Positions 32,701 to 43,336 of a DNA stretch of 64,000 nucleotides are shown here, piece after piece. The position numbers and the translations under genes were made by a program. The notes under the pieces were generated by a model. It saw only the letters and a list, made by a program, of their open reading frames with translations, was not told the DNA's origin and did no database searches. This DNA is from Pezicula radicicola (Eukaryota; Ascomycota; Leotiomycetes; Helotiales; Dermateaceae), in contig PDUO01000014.1 of NCBI GenBank assembly GCA_003008705.1, forward strand, positions 904,696 to 968,695, given 5' to 3'. Numbering within the stretch: the first letter of the stretch is position 1; each line of letters opens with the position of its first letter.

Positions 32701-33839
32701 CTGTCATGAACCCATCAAAACTGTCAACCTTAGAAAACGCCGCAAATCAATCTGCAGAGATTGTGGCTAGCACCGAAACGAACCAAAATCATGAGGTTAT
32801 CGATACCCCCAGCACTCCTATAAAGTCACCGAACAATCAGCGTCTGAAAGAAGTCTTTGTTGATGCGGTTTCGAGCCCCCCATCTTCTAATAAGAACACC
32901 GCCGAAGACGAAATATTCGTAGATGCAATCTCTTCTCCACAACATATTGAAAGGAATCGGACCTCTTCCCTGAGTGACTTCGATGAATCTAGTATGATAA
33001 GAATCATGCACGAATTTGATAAAGGAACTGAGGGGTCTCTCGAGCGGTCTCCAGTGCAGGAGAATTCGGAGTCGGCAAAGAAAGGCACTCCTCCAGCACC
33101 AATTGAAGAGCACCAAGAACACGAGGCAGAGCCTCAACGACCCCCTGAAGAAATGGACTGCATAATCGTCAAGATACCTGAAGGTTTCCAGGTTCCGAGG
33201 GGGCCAAATTCGCAACGTCTCGCTGCTGTTAAACCAAGGAGAACACGCCGCAGCACCTCAGTGGCATCATCACAGCAATCATCTCTTCCCGAGACACCAG
33301 AAAGCAAGCGTATTGCCAAACACATAGCTGCCCAGCAATCCCCGAAGATGCGTGTTGTCATCCACGTTCCGCCAACTCGGTCTAGCCCTCGTAAAAGAAA
33401 ACTTGACGATCTTGAGGCTGCTGAGGATATCAGCGGGGTACCTGATAGCCAAAAAGCGGACGCAGAGACTCAGACCGCTCGAGTAGGCAAAAAACGCAAG
33501 AGTCGCGATTCTGACCAATCATTACAGGATGAAGATGAGACGAGGGACGAAGAGATGGTTGAAAGTTCAGAATTGCCGGATTCCATGGATTCCATGTGTT
33601 CGCACCTACCGATGGTTTCTACAGAGGTCGAAGGTAGCATCGAAGGAGAACAGCCGGCAATGGATGCTGAGGTCGAAGTACCTACATACGAGAGCATGAG
33701 GGAGAAGCTGCGAAGCCTCATCAACGATCTGGGCATTTCGAAGCTATCTCGAGAACAGGGTAACGAGCTAGAGGATGATTTTATGGATGCAAAAAAGAAA
33801 TTGTATGATGCCGTGGCGATGGGAAGGGGAAGGTCTTGA
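29727..33839 (+). CDS. rif1: RIF1, telomere length and replication-timing regulator
   Basis: A single exon of 1370 aa. Residues about 130-760 are the Rif1 N-terminal HEAT-like helical domain, recognisable from the opening block with L-x-M-L-E-S-I-A-x-Q-L-A-G-K-D-R-x-x-R-x-D-A-Y. Ahead of it are two docking motifs for protein phosphatase 1: R-S-V-T-F at 63-67 (RVxF type) and K-S-I-L-K at 105-109 (SILK type), in the same N-terminal order as in yeast Rif1. From about 790 the protein is a low-complexity, Ser/Pro/Glu-rich, presumably disordered tail with many S-P/T-P sites and basic patches such as S-S-P-R-K-R-K-L. RIF1 works in the nucleus with PP1 to counter DDK phosphorylation of MCM, and at telomeres. 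The ATG lies in the context GCAGCCATGG. Lack of introns in so long a gene is notable but not exceptional. Confidence 0.93.
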   Translation: MVPSTSGQLLKALPTRPPTPPREAENTEARSSFFGSVFNLFSSQSSPASSIGSPNLASGASRRSVTFLERVEERDPPSLSVDGKFTTSKPKPRLLAASADQKPRKSILKPYNGPIPIDLTIGTNSKLLPPHAFPNLATMLESIAHQLAGKDRNSRVDAYMTLSGVLKASDNIPDIQALRDKMSLLEQFIERDMSAKNASGHPDSVLIIKALELLSSFLYKQAIAELLSAEFSAFVVDHAIKALQDKAFNDALVSKDITKHLMFVMAQQKFSPKVLNADKTVKLIKAVHDIEKYVKGKSIVTGRINVYRNLLRTSRSHMVNNTEWIQDVFADMLSSIKEIQEAAIAFGLEAASQLGTESKISRAVSEFFLRGLEDNLKYADYYAKTLKAMVEKKQQIAAVPQIWSITVLFLRSRPRQFEHWAFYKPWCQILQPCFNTSDHQAKIEANFAWNRYIYAVQPDEKTPGSIIKRLAQPLLSQLRRKPINKSTSAKRARQSAIGSLCTLLYYTLRPLSTSTQVDLFWDEYVAEILCLLTPAIPYQNQEMVEHDVATACAILTGLFNSTTPRPWDENRAMSSDLMKANELPSLDPKWVRKNAAKVFSSMEPLLERMFWQLADDKSVISILWKTYIKTIASPAAKEIKVSLDTMGCIARIFNMLYRIWHEGPQGLRTITSGGSPEFLASISFFVSTTVSELGLLPFTERLLSVGQQDTFIVISTPSHRPDKSRGIVKCPLHHLVLLFTNDSPGFHCDGGQMQVEGFVPSNFRQTISVILAPFFDARPSSKSRTGLAHELLQLLPAQPTYSSQILRRVLADFAPDAVPKPRHDDSQVQFEPIASSPLAERVLDSQLLTDRQKEVKERQQAEAAAMFPDIRSSPRTNTRSAQKSVITNHDLPIFNLEPVSNHDPEGTMAVERQTTPTMPVTDFDDFITSSPTPTRVSRGDNNVSLPLSSPEQEADVQTPDEFMYSEDIPSSPPEITGNSVSFDPSAQVDPYAVMNPSKLSTLENAANQSAEIVASTETNQNHEVIDTPSTPIKSPNNQRLKEVFVDAVSSPPSSNKNTAEDEIFVDAISSPQHIERNRTSSLSDFDESSMIRIMHEFDKGTEGSLERSPVQENSESAKKGTPPAPIEEHQEHEAEPQRPPEEMDCIIVKIPEGFQVPRGPNSQRLAAVKPRRTRRSTSVASSQQSSLPETPESKRIAKHIAAQQSPKMRVVIHVPPTRSSPRKRKLDDLEAAEDISGVPDSQKADAETQTARVGKKRKSRDSDQSLQDEDETRDEEMVESSELPDSMDSMCSHLPMVSTEVEGSIEGEQPAMDAEVEVPTYESMREKLRSLINDLGISKLSREQGNELEDDFMDAKKKLYDAVAMGRGRS

Positions 33840-34672
33840 TTTGGATAGCGCATTGCGTTGGAGTTCTTTAAGGGTTAAAGCATATAGGTATCTGGAGTGT
33901 AACATGGCATGGAGTAACTATAATTGCATTGAGTTGCTTGGTTGTGCGGTTTATAAGAGGGAATGAAAGTGTGGAAGGAGTTAGATACCAGAAATGAGAT
34001 ATGTATATGTCATTTCCTTGGAAGCGGTCTGCTCGGTTCACTTCATTATTCACTAAGGGATGACTTGATAGTAGTCCTTGGACTATCGTAGACTCGATGC
34101 CAAATCCGTTCTATTGCATATCATATCATATCATATAATATCATATTAGGTGATGGAATGGATGTCACGAGTATGTGCCGTTGGAATGGATTGACGCAAA
34201 TAGCATAGCGTGTCGTGTTTGAACCCCTGCGGTTCTGCGGTTTCATGTTCCGGGCTGAACAGAACAGGACCAGCATGTTTCGGCGTTCGCTAACATCCCA
34301 CGATGACAACGGCCAACCAACCCCACCTGCTAGCATCGTTCTGACTTCTGTCTACAGTACCTTCTACCCTTCGACCTTTCATCACCACCTCAACTTTCCC
34401 TGCTCGACATCAAAAGCTTCATTTTCCAAACCCTGAAGCTGTGTTCAAGCTCCATTGCATCTGCGACATAAGCAAATCATCATTTCAAAGCTTCACGATT
34501 CTTCCGGATCACGAAACAGAAGCTCCACGGCCGTAGGTTCTTTGGTACATTCCATCGCATTCCTTCAACGTCACTCCAACAACACCAAACAAGGGACGTC
34601 AACAAACGAGACCCTCTAATCTCTACGCATCCGCAATCAATTCAATTCTTGAATCGATACACAGCTGCAATC
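33840..34672. other. Intergenic, no gene seen
   Basis: Holds a 31-base ATATC-type microsatellite (34117-34147) and a C-rich, pyrimidine-rich leader before the epimerase gene. Confidence 0.4.
34117..34147 (+). repeat. CATAT/ATATC microsatellite
   Basis: Three perfect CATAT units followed by CATAA and CATAT variants. Confidence 0.75.
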
Positions 34673-35753
34673 ATGTCTAAGCCTGCCACCAAGAAGACCC
34701 CTCCAACCCTCACCGTCTCCTCACCGGGCCTCCCCCCACAACCCCAAGTCAACATAACTCATGGCAATTCACGCATCTCGGCCGTACTTCCCACGGGTGA
34801 ATCTGTAGAGATCCTACTTTACGGTGCAACAATTCTCTCTTGGAAAGATGCCAAAGGAGCTGAGAAGCTCTGGCTGTCCGAAGCCGCAAAGCTCGATGGA
34901 ACCAAGGCTGTTCGTGGTGGAATTCCGCTTGTCTTCCCTGTCTTCGGTACTGATCCCAGCCACAAGGAGACGGGTAAGTTGCCGCAGCATGGATTTGCTA
35001 GATCCAGCCGGTGGGAGTTTCTAGGGAAGAGCACTAGTGAGACTTCTGCGGTGGAGGAGAAGGGTGGAGAAGCGGGTGACAGTTCGATTAAGCTGGATTT
35101 TGGACTGTCGCCTAGCAACTTGAGTGCTGAGGCTAGAGAGGCGTGGCCGTATGAATTTGGATTGATCTACAGTGTTACGCTCAGCCGGGATGGTTTAACG
35201 ACGAGTATTGTTGTACGCAATGAGGAAGACGCCGAGACTGGAAAAGGCTGGGAGTTTCAGGTCTTGATGCACAGTTATCTGCGGGTCAATGTGAGTATTT
35301 CCTTATTATTTCCCCGCTTTAAGTTCTTTAGCCTGCTACGAAGATGCATTGTGCTGACTCTTTCACGAACAGGACATATCAGACGTGTCGATCCGAGGAC
35401 TAGAATCCTCCCCATTCCTTGACAAAGTAGCCGGCACATCCACCACTTCCCCATCCGCCCATCTCACGCTGTCCTCTCAGACCGATCGAGTCTACACTCC
35501 CGCTGGCGGAGTCGCAGCTCCCATCCTCGTCGCTGAGGCTGGAAAGAAGAAGTTTGGCATCGTACGAGATAATCTCAATGAAGTTGTTGTTTGGAACCCT
35601 TGGATTGAGGGTGCCAAAGAAATAGGTGATTTTGCACCCAAGGATGGTTATCGGAATATGATCTGTGTGGAGGCGGGTGCTGTACGCGGCTATCAGAAGT
35701 TAGAGGCTGGAGAAACATTTGAGGGTGGTCAGGTTGTCATGAGTGCAAACTAA
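34673..35753 (+). CDS. Glucose-6-phosphate 1-epimerase (hexose-6-phosphate mutarotase)
   Basis: Two exons, 34673-35290 and 35373-35753, joined in phase 0 by an 82-base intron (GTGAGT donor, GCTGAC branch, AACAG acceptor), give 332 aa. The galactose-mutarotase-like fold is recognisable from the L-Y-G-A-T-I-L-S-W block (49-57), R-G-G-I-P-L-V-F-P-V-F-G (81-92), the catalytic His106 in L-P-Q-H-G-F-A-R, and the catalytic Glu306 in C-V-E-A-G-A-V. Arg81 and Arg110 are the expected phosphate-binding residues. The enzyme interconverts the alpha and beta anomers of glucose-6-phosphate in the cytosol (YMR099C type in yeast). The ATG at 34673 (CAATCATG) is preferred over one eight codons upstream. Confidence 0.93.
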
Positions 35754-37264
35754 GTCGTTAAAGCGAAGTGAAATTTGGACTTGGGATTTGGAGCAGTAGC
35801 TCCTTAGTAGTGAGATATTTCATGGGTACGAAATACGACGAATAGGAGACATTGATGGGTTTAAATGAGCACCTAACATTCATGACTAAAGAAATGGATG
35901 GCATTCAACGGATGGAGGATACGAATTTTCTTAGACTCATGATGTAACGGGACAGGAAACAGAACTTGGCGAGGTTTTCTGTTAGGTTTTACTCTACCCT
36001 TGAGCTATTACCTACTATTATAACAAATAGATTTCCTGCGAAAAATCTTCTCTGTGCTGTTCAATTATGTGCAATGGGTCTAAACTGCGGTCGAGTCGCT
36101 CTGATACTCTACAAGTGGGATTGAATATTACATTTTGTTATACTTAGTGTGCAATTAAGCTTTTTAGATCTGATTGTGGTGTAGATCTCTTAATAGCTTA
36201 AGTATGGCACTAAGTTAATCTCTTAGCATTTCCTATTTTAATGATTCTGTTAAGCTTACCACGCTTATATTAAAGCGTTATATCGAGGGATAATTCATGT
36301 AGCGTTAGTTGGATACCCCTTCCACCATTTATGGTTATAATACTCACGAACTAATAGGATATGTATAATATGAACTATACTAAGAGTCTGGAATAGGTAG
36401 GCAGTTATATAGCAGTATAGTGACTTACTTGATTTGAGTAACTGGCTTATTTAAAGGAGTCGATGATATATGCCACATTCGCAAGTCCTGTAACATTGAG
36501 CGCCATTAGGTAGCGAATTCACTAATCTCATTATTAACGAACGCTGCCGTCGCACATCATTCTGTATCCAGGGCTTGCGAATTGAGATATAAACGAGCTC
36601 AGCTCGCAAGGTCCCAAATCATACGGTGCCTGAATCGATGGTTGAGAGGCTTATCAGTAGATGATATCCCCCTCTCTATGTTCTTTTCATTGGCGATTAA
36701 GCGAGGCTGACTTGAAAGGCACCTCAGCTTCATGCTGCTCCGTTTGAAATGGGGTGTTAGTATTATGATTAATCTTAAATCGCAAAGGTCGACAATGTCA
36801 CTTAGGATCGTTATCCTATAGGTAAAAAATTCTACTTCTGTATCCTGATTTGGTATAGCACCACCTAGGAAAAAGCCGACTATTATTAGGAGTAAAAGGA
36901 AAGTAGATTGGATATCTCTGCCCTATTTGCCTCGCTTAGAAGCACCTACAGTATGCATAAGCACAGTAACATGGCTCGCATGGCAAGGCATACTTTGAAG
37001 TAAGCAATCAGCCCTAGCTAGCGCCTAATCCAGTCCCCTGACACTTGCGTCCTCTATACACACTGCATCCTACGCTACCTCACTCTCCACCCCCAGAAAC
37101 TGTATTCCACAACTTCTAGCTCCATCATCACCATCTTATCTGAAAAGTATTTCGGCACTCCTATCTGAAGTTGAAACACCACCGCACTGTTTTCAGCATC
37201 CTCACCATGGCTTTCTGAGAGGTTTTTCTCTATTGACTGGTCAACGAGGCTGAGAGCAGCAACT
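35754..37264. other. Intergenic, AT-rich, repeat-like
   Basis: About 1.5 kb without long ORFs; many TA-rich runs suggest mutated repeat sequence. One or two units of the dispersed 18-base repeat lie at 36419-36453. Confidence 0.4.
36419..36453 (+). repeat. 18-base dispersed repeat, about two units
   Basis: Reads AGTGACTTACTTGATTT and then GAGTAACTGGCTTATTTA. Both are close to the consensus GAGTAACTCACTTGATTT. Confidence 0.65.
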
Positions 37265-40200
37265 ATGCTTAGTACTTCGACTGCACATCTCGCCGATTGC
37301 GATGCGCCATATTGCGGTATGATGACTTCACCTTTGATAGTAGGACCTGTCGGGACACAGGAGATGCAGGGGTAAGATCTTATCCTCTTTCCTTTATTTT
37401 TTCTTTCTTTGTAGCGTCGTCTTGATTATTCTGTAAGAGATTATTTCAGATCGTTATCTATTGAGATACAAGTGATGAACTTGAGTATGTCAACTAAAAG
37501 TCCCGAGTAACTCATTTGATTCGATTAAGCCATCCCTTGCATATCAATACAACCCAAATAAAAATGATCTTTTACAAAACAATTCATTCCCCAAAAATAC
37601 TTCCTCTAAGCTTACGACACCAGGTCAAATCTACAAAGAATAGCGATAGAAAACGCTCGTGCTGCTTATTCGCGCCTGCCAAATAGAGCGACGACGTTCC
37701 AAGAATGTATCCGCCGGGCAGACTCCATAGCAGACGTGATGAATGCAGTTGTAGAGCGGCATTATTCCCACAAGAGCAAAAAGAGCACGAAATTGCTTAG
37801 CAAGTTTCAGGAGTATACGCTTTGGTTACAGAATATTTCTGATGTCGTTGATGTGGTGGTGCAGACTCAGGCTGGAATTGGTTGTCCACTTTGGGCACCA
37901 ATTAAATTTGTTCTTCAGGTTTGTATATTTTTTCTTTAAACACGAGGTTATGAGCCGATTAATTTGTGGATTTTGTTAAGTGAGTTACTCAAGTCAAATA
38001 AGTTACCCACGTCAAGTGAGCTTACTCATTTTCTGGATAACTCACTTGTCTTGAGTGACCCACTTAGCCCACGTAATTCGCTGTTCTGCATAGAATCCAT
38101 AAAACCAGGCGGTTCATCTGTCTTGAACTTGTCGGCTGTCACTGGATTAGTATTGATGCTCCTGCCTTGTATATAACTTGAGCTTCGAGCTCTTCCTTTC
38201 TTCTATTCGAGCCTTTACCACCCACAATTGAAACTATCCTTGTGCCCAACATCGGCACACCTCTTTTGTCACGACCAGAATCTAAGCTAATAGCTACATA
38301 ACAGATTTCTAAAGACCATGCACAGGCTGCCGAAATCATCATTGAGCTGATCAAAACAATTTCCGAAAATATTACCCGCTTCGACATTTACAAAGCGCTC
38401 CACGACGAACCCGAGCTGCAAGCTGCCCTACTAGATATTTTCAGTGACGTGGTTGAGTTTTCAGTACTAGCCTCGCAATACTTCGGACGCCATACGGTAG
38501 TCCGATTGACAAGGTTGATTGCGCGCCCTTTTAAAGAGGAGTTCCAGGACATATTTAGCCGTATTAAAAGACACTCAAAAAATGTAGATAGTACGGCATT
38601 GACCATCGAAATACGGCGACAGGATGCTTTTCGTAAGGGTAAAGTCATGTCCCCTGTGACATATAGAGTTCTGCTAACGGATATATCAGTATCTGAGTCC
38701 CAAAAGAAGCAAGATCTAAAAGTTCAATGCGAGGCTTGGTTGAAGCCAACAAACAATAGGGCAATACAACAGACTTATTCTCAGACTAAGTTGGAAGGAA
38801 CCTGCGAATGGATTTGGTTGAATTCTTCTTTCAATGAATGGAGGGATATCACTCTACCTCTAGCTCCGGACCGACTTTTGTGCATCTACGGAACCCACGG
38901 TTGTGGTAAAACGATCCTGGCTTCATCAATCGTTGATCGTCTACATCAAGAACACTCGCGGACACTTTTCTTCTCTTTTTCAGGTACGGAAGTTGGCCGT
39001 CAGACCTTTGATGGCTTGGTTCGTAGTTTTCTGTGGCAGTTATTGCAACATACTAGCGACGAAAAGAGCCTCCATATGTTGCATGACCTGATGCTAAAAG
39101 GAGCACCGTTGGTAGAGGAGCTGTGGAGTTGCTTCAAACATGTTGCAACACTAATTACAGAACCAGTCTACTGCATCATTGACGGCATCGATGAGTCTAC
39201 TGGTTCTACCCAACTTTTACTCGGCCATATCCTCGAATTGCTCACAACCCAAGCGAATTTCCGGTCTATCTTCCTAGGTCGACCACATGTACTTCAAGCT
39301 GTCATTAGTGCAACAAGTCACACGATCGAAATAACACCGAAGTTGATCAAACAGGATATTGACGTATATATTGATACTCAGATTGAGAGGTTTGAAATCT
39401 TGAGGCTTCCCACAATACGGGAAACAATATTCTCGACATTGCGAGAGAAATCCAACGGTATGTTTCTGTGGGTAAAGCTGATGATTGACGATCTTCAGAA
39501 ATCTGGTACAGCAGCAGAAGTCCGAGACAGACTCCGCGACATACCGCGCGGTCTTCAAATGGCATACCGTCTCCACTTATCACGGCTCGTCGACCGACTC
39601 GATACTTATGAAATGGTCCTTGCTAAGAATGTCTTGACTTTTGTGGTGACCTCGTTTTGTCCCTTGGATATCGCTGAATTACGAGTTGCTCATGCCCTTC
39701 AGTGTAGCCACTCTCCCCCTCTCGAAGATCATTTACTCATAAGTCCCGAGCAAAAAGTCCTGGATGTCTGTGGTAGTCTTGTCAATATATCAAATGGTCT
39801 GGTTCGCCCTGTTCACTTCTCTCTCAATGAATTTCTTACGAGGCCAGAAGATGAATGGACTGGGAGCGAAAACTTCAAAACGAGTGTTTTCCGAGTAGAC
39901 CTGGAAGACTCTCACCAAACATTAGGCTGTATGTGCATCAGCTACTTACAGATGGGTAATTTCGATGGGCCATTATTCGACACAGATACCCTGTTGGCTC
40001 TCAAAAGCAAATACACATTCCTGAAATACGCGTCCAAATACGTAGCCTCCCATTTATCACGTTCGGGACCACTTTCAGCAAAACTCCAGGGCAAGCTGAT
40101 GCAGTTTCTGGAGTCGGTAAATGTGACCTCGTGGATGGAGTATCTATACATGATGAGTCTTGAAGAAGAAAACAATGAAATGTTCGGCGAGCTCGAAAAG

Positions 40201-41406
40201 TTTGTCTACTGGTTACATGATGGAGGCCTCCAACCAACGCGTTTCCTTGATGGAATTAAGATGGGCTTGAGTCAGGAACTTTCCAGGCGGGTTGATACAT
40301 TTGGAGAAGCTGACCCGCGCACGGAGCAGTGCAATATTCTCTTAGAAGCCCTTCCAAGCCTTCTCCTTGAATTCCCCTCCGAGACCATACCTCGAATAAA
40401 CACCGAGAGCATTGAAGACACACACCCGAGTGTGAACTTGGAGGAACGATCTCAGAACAAGGTGTGTCGAAACTGGAAACTGAGAGTTTTCGACCCAGGT
40501 CGCATCTTACAAAGCCTTGAAAAGAGTTCAGATTTGTCACTGCATGCACAAGTCGATATGCTCCTCAGATTACAGATCCACCTCCGGCGAGTTAAATGCC
40601 TGACAGACCCACTCAAAATGTTGTTTAATTTCATATTAAATAAGGCACCTACAATTCCCATATATGCTCTAATGGCGATCGCTGCCTTCTACAGCAGACT
40701 AGATAAATCAGACGAAGCTATTGAAGTTTACAATGTGGCATTCAAGAAAGTAGAGACTCGGGAAATACCGATAAAATATTCAATCTTACATTTTATATGC
40801 TGGGAACTGAATAAGCAAGGAAAGTACACAGAAGCAGAGCCTCTCGCTCGCTGTATATTGGAGGGGAGGGAAAGAATACTAGGGATGGAAAATAAGGAGA
40901 CCTTACGTGCCCTTGAGTTACTTGCAAGAATTATGACGGCACTAGGACGGTACAATGAGACTAAAGAGCTACGCGAACGAGTGGTGGAAGGAAGAGAGAA
41001 GGTTATTGGGCACGAGCACCATGACACGTTAGTGAGCATATGTAATCTCGGTGTAGTATTCGAGAGGATGAAAAGATTTGAGGAGGCTGAGAAAATGTTT
41101 CGAAAGGCGATTGAACGAGGACGGACGTCTTTGGGAGAGGAACATCATAACTTTCTGCTCTATGTTGATAATCTAGCTATTGTTTTGGAAAGGCAGGGGC
41201 GGTATGAGGAAGCTGAGGAGAGATTCCGTTGGGTACTGAAGAAACGGGAGGAAGTCTTGGGGTTGGAACACAAGGATACTATAAAAAGTAGAAAAGGACT
41301 AGAATGTACGCTGGCCAATGCTGAGGATTCAGAAAGTCTTCGTAGTTGGGGGAGTTGTAGTTCAATTATTATCGTGGATGTAGATTCAGAGTATTCGGAT
41401 TTGTAG
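37265..41406 (+). CDS. NLR-like protein: DUF7708-NACHT-TPR
   Basis: Three exons, 37265-37371, 37624-37918 and 38305-41406, give 1167 aa. Introns of 252 and 386 bases are longer than elsewhere in the window and contain 18-base repeats. Residues about 40-230 resemble the fungal DUF7708 N-terminal domain (T-F-x-E-C-I-R-R-A-D-S-I-A-D-V, H-K-S-K-K-S-T-K-L-L, C-P-L-W-A-P-I-K-F-V-L). The NACHT NTPase has Walker A G-T-H-G-C-G-K-T at 330-337 and Walker B C-I-I-D-G-I-D-E-S near 424-432. After a helical arm, kinesin-light-chain-like TPRs run from about 940 to 1130, with repeated G-R/K-Y/F-x-E-A-E and L-G-x-E-H-x-x-T/F blocks. Such STAND proteins act as intracellular sensors in heterokaryon incompatibility and non-self recognition; the ligand is presumably bound by the TPRs. 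Exon 1 (35 residues) is the least certain part. The gene lies alone in a repeat-rich region. Confidence 0.85.
37505..37521 (+). repeat. Single 18-base repeat unit in intron 1 of the NLR-like gene
   Basis: GAGTAACTCATTTGATT, one mismatch from the family consensus, in the intron between 37371 and 37624. Confidence 0.6.
37976..38080. repeat. 18-base repeat cluster in intron 2 of the NLR-like gene
   Basis: About six degenerate units. The first half runs in the reverse orientation (AAGTGAGTTACTCAAGTC, then AAATAAGTTACCCACGTC). The second half is forward (GATAACTCACTTGTCTT, then GAGTGACCCACTTAG). The two halves could pair into a hairpin in the pre-mRNA. Confidence 0.75.
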
Positions 41407-41605
41407 GTTACTCAAATTAACTCGACTACTTAAACTAAGACAGTTACTCAAAGCAAGTAAGTTCGTAAGGTCTTTTAGTTATTAACTTATTTGATTTGGG
41501 TAACCTACTTGATTTGCGGACCTCAATTATTTGAGTAACCCACTTGATTTAAGTAATTCACTTAATTTGAGTAACTGACTTATTTATATAACTCACTTTA
41601 TCCCG
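41407..41605. repeat. 18-base repeat cluster directly after the NLR-like gene
   Basis: Starts within a few bases of the stop codon. The first part holds reverse units (GGTTACTCAAATTAACTC, CAGTTACTCAAAGCAAGT). From about 41484 on, forward units follow at an exact 18-base period: GGGTAACCTACTTGATTT, GAGTAACCCACTTGATTT, AAGTAATTCACTTAATTT, GAGTAACTGACTTATTTA. Confidence 0.85.
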
Positions 41606-41704
41606 GTATTTGATTAAAAGGTTTCATCAAGTATGTAATTATCTATAGTCAATATTTACAGCATTAATTTCATAAGTATCATAAGTCCACCATCAAAATC
41701 CCAG

Positions 41705-43336
41705 CTACTCAACCGTAGCATACCATTTAATCTCCATCCCAGGCTGCACCTTAACTGGAACCTCATTCCCTTGCAATCCCCTCAAACTAACCTGACCAGG
41801 TCCATTTCCAAAAAGCGTCCTCTTACTCGTATCAACATCAAACATAACATCCGTAGCATTCGAAAATGGATGGCATAATGGTGTTGTACCTCCATTAACT
41901 AATGCCACACCCAATCTATCACCAACAGCAACGGTTGCATTAGTAACCGGGACTCTAATTACTGCCATTGATGTAGTTAATTCGGATGGCAAGATATTGG
42001 TTGTTGCTAATGTTTCCCAGACGTAGCGTGGCGTGAAGAAATTTGTATTGTTGGTGTAGCGGAAAACTGTTATTGAGAGGTTTCCTGTTGCAGAGTCGGC
42101 GGCCATATTTACACCTACTTCTGTCAAGGATCCGGCTTTGGATGATGCCCAGGTTTGGTAAAGGGAGAGTGCTGGTAGGTCGCAGATTATTCCGTAAGCG
42201 GTAGATTCACCTGAACCATCGGTTGCGTTAATTGCACGCCCTGCTGTAGTAACACTAGTATTGGTCCCTTGGTTAAACTCAATTGTGTTTTGTACTCCTA
42301 CTATGCAGTCGAGATCTTGGAGCGAGCCATCACTGTTGAACTGTAATGGTTGAAATTGATGTCCGTGAAGTCCATTACGGGCACCGAGTACAGTATCAGG
42401 CACGTCAATAAGATTGTCTGCTTGGAGTAGATATGTTGTTGCGCCACCTGAAGGGGAAGGTAGAACGAGGACACCTGTAGGTTGACCACCACATGTATCC
42501 CCACTGATGATTTGACGTTCCCAAGGTCCTTGGATGGATTTCGATCTGTAGACAACAAGGATAGTATGTGTGCAGAACCCGCAAGTGTTAGAGGCCATGA
42601 CATAGAAATAGTCCCCTCGTTGGAAGATATCGGGAGATTCGGCTTCGAAATCTACTAGATCTCCGATTGGAAGTATTTGATACGCTTCTCCTGTGGTATT
42701 TTTCAAGTCACTGGTGAGCTGTTGAACGTAAATGCTTTGTAGAAAGGGTGGCCATATTGAAGCTCCTGTTGTCGTGAAGTCGATAAGAGAGTAAGCGAGA
42801 TATCCAGTTCCATTTATGACTTCGACAGAGAAATCCCCTGCCATTTCGGCTTCTCCTTGAACACCAACTAGAGCTCTTTCTTCCACTTGTGCGTATCCAC
42901 TTGTCGGGCTTGAGCTCGTGAAAAGTTTATAGCCCGGCGTGAGAGCATTCACCCACAAAACGTACTCGCTAGCAGCTTCATTGTAAACGATATGAGGACG
43001 TCCACAATTTCCAGTCAATGTACCAAAGCAGAGGGCCTTTATTTCCGTTGTGTTCGGGTCGAAGAGAAAACCGTTATTTTGCCAGTGTACGAGATCGAGA
43101 GAGGAATAGGAAATTATTCCACAGAACTCTTCTCCGCATCCGAAAGATAGGCCGTACCAAACGTACATGCCACCTAGATAATCAATCTTGCCGCTTGTTG
43201 TATCTATGGCATTACCATCCGTATCGAACATATAATGATTGCCATTGGTAAATGTTGCAGAGATTCCAGCGGCTGATACAAGATTGGTGATAATTGACAG
43301 GCAAACCACAAGTGAGGCCAGGGTTTGCTGCAACAT
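41705..43336 (-). CDS. Secreted GH43-like glycoside hydrolase
   Basis: A single exon of 543 aa. Residues 1-23 are a signal peptide (M-L-Q-Q-T-L-A-S-L-V-V-C-L-S). The five-bladed propeller of the GH43 family, closest to the galactanase-type branch, is visible from G-G-M-Y-V-W-Y-G (56-62), the Y-S-S-L-D-L-V-H-W block (77-85), R-P-H-I-V-Y-N (113-119), the Asp in G-D-F-S-V-E-V (Asp168, expected pKa modulator) and E-A-E-S-P-D-I-F (231-238), where the acid Glu is expected. The first-blade Asp that serves as base in many GH43 enzymes is not obvious, as in the 1,3-galactanase subfamily. A C-terminal beta domain of about 180 residues, rich in N-x-T/S sites, follows. Likely acts on pectin or arabinogalactan side chains; the exact substrate is open. 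The start was chosen for the signal peptide; the frame extends 26 codons upstream. Confidence 0.8.
   Translation of the reverse strand: MLQQTLASLVVCLSIITNLVSAAGISATFTNGNHYMFDTDGNAIDTTSGKIDYLGGMYVWYGLSFGCGEEFCGIISYSSLDLVHWQNNGFLFDPNTTEIKALCFGTLTGNCGRPHIVYNEAASEYVLWVNALTPGYKLFTSSSPTSGYAQVEERALVGVQGEAEMAGDFSVEVINGTGYLAYSLIDFTTTGASIWPPFLQSIYVQQLTSDLKNTTGEAYQILPIGDLVDFEAESPDIFQRGDYFYVMASNTCGFCTHTILVVYRSKSIQGPWERQIISGDTCGGQPTGVLVLPSPSGGATTYLLQADNLIDVPDTVLGARNGLHGHQFQPLQFNSDGSLQDLDCIVGVQNTIEFNQGTNTSVTTAGRAINATDGSGESTAYGIICDLPALSLYQTWASSKAGSLTEVGVNMAADSATGNLSITVFRYTNNTNFFTPRYVWETLATTNILPSELTTSMAVIRVPVTNATVAVGDRLGVALVNGGTTPLCHPFSNATDVMFDVDTSKRTLFGNGPGQVSLRGLQGNEVPVKVQPGMEIKWYATVE

Noticed and set aside
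32826..33361. Long minus-strand ORFs inside rif1
   Set aside because: Shadows of the low-complexity tail of RIF1.
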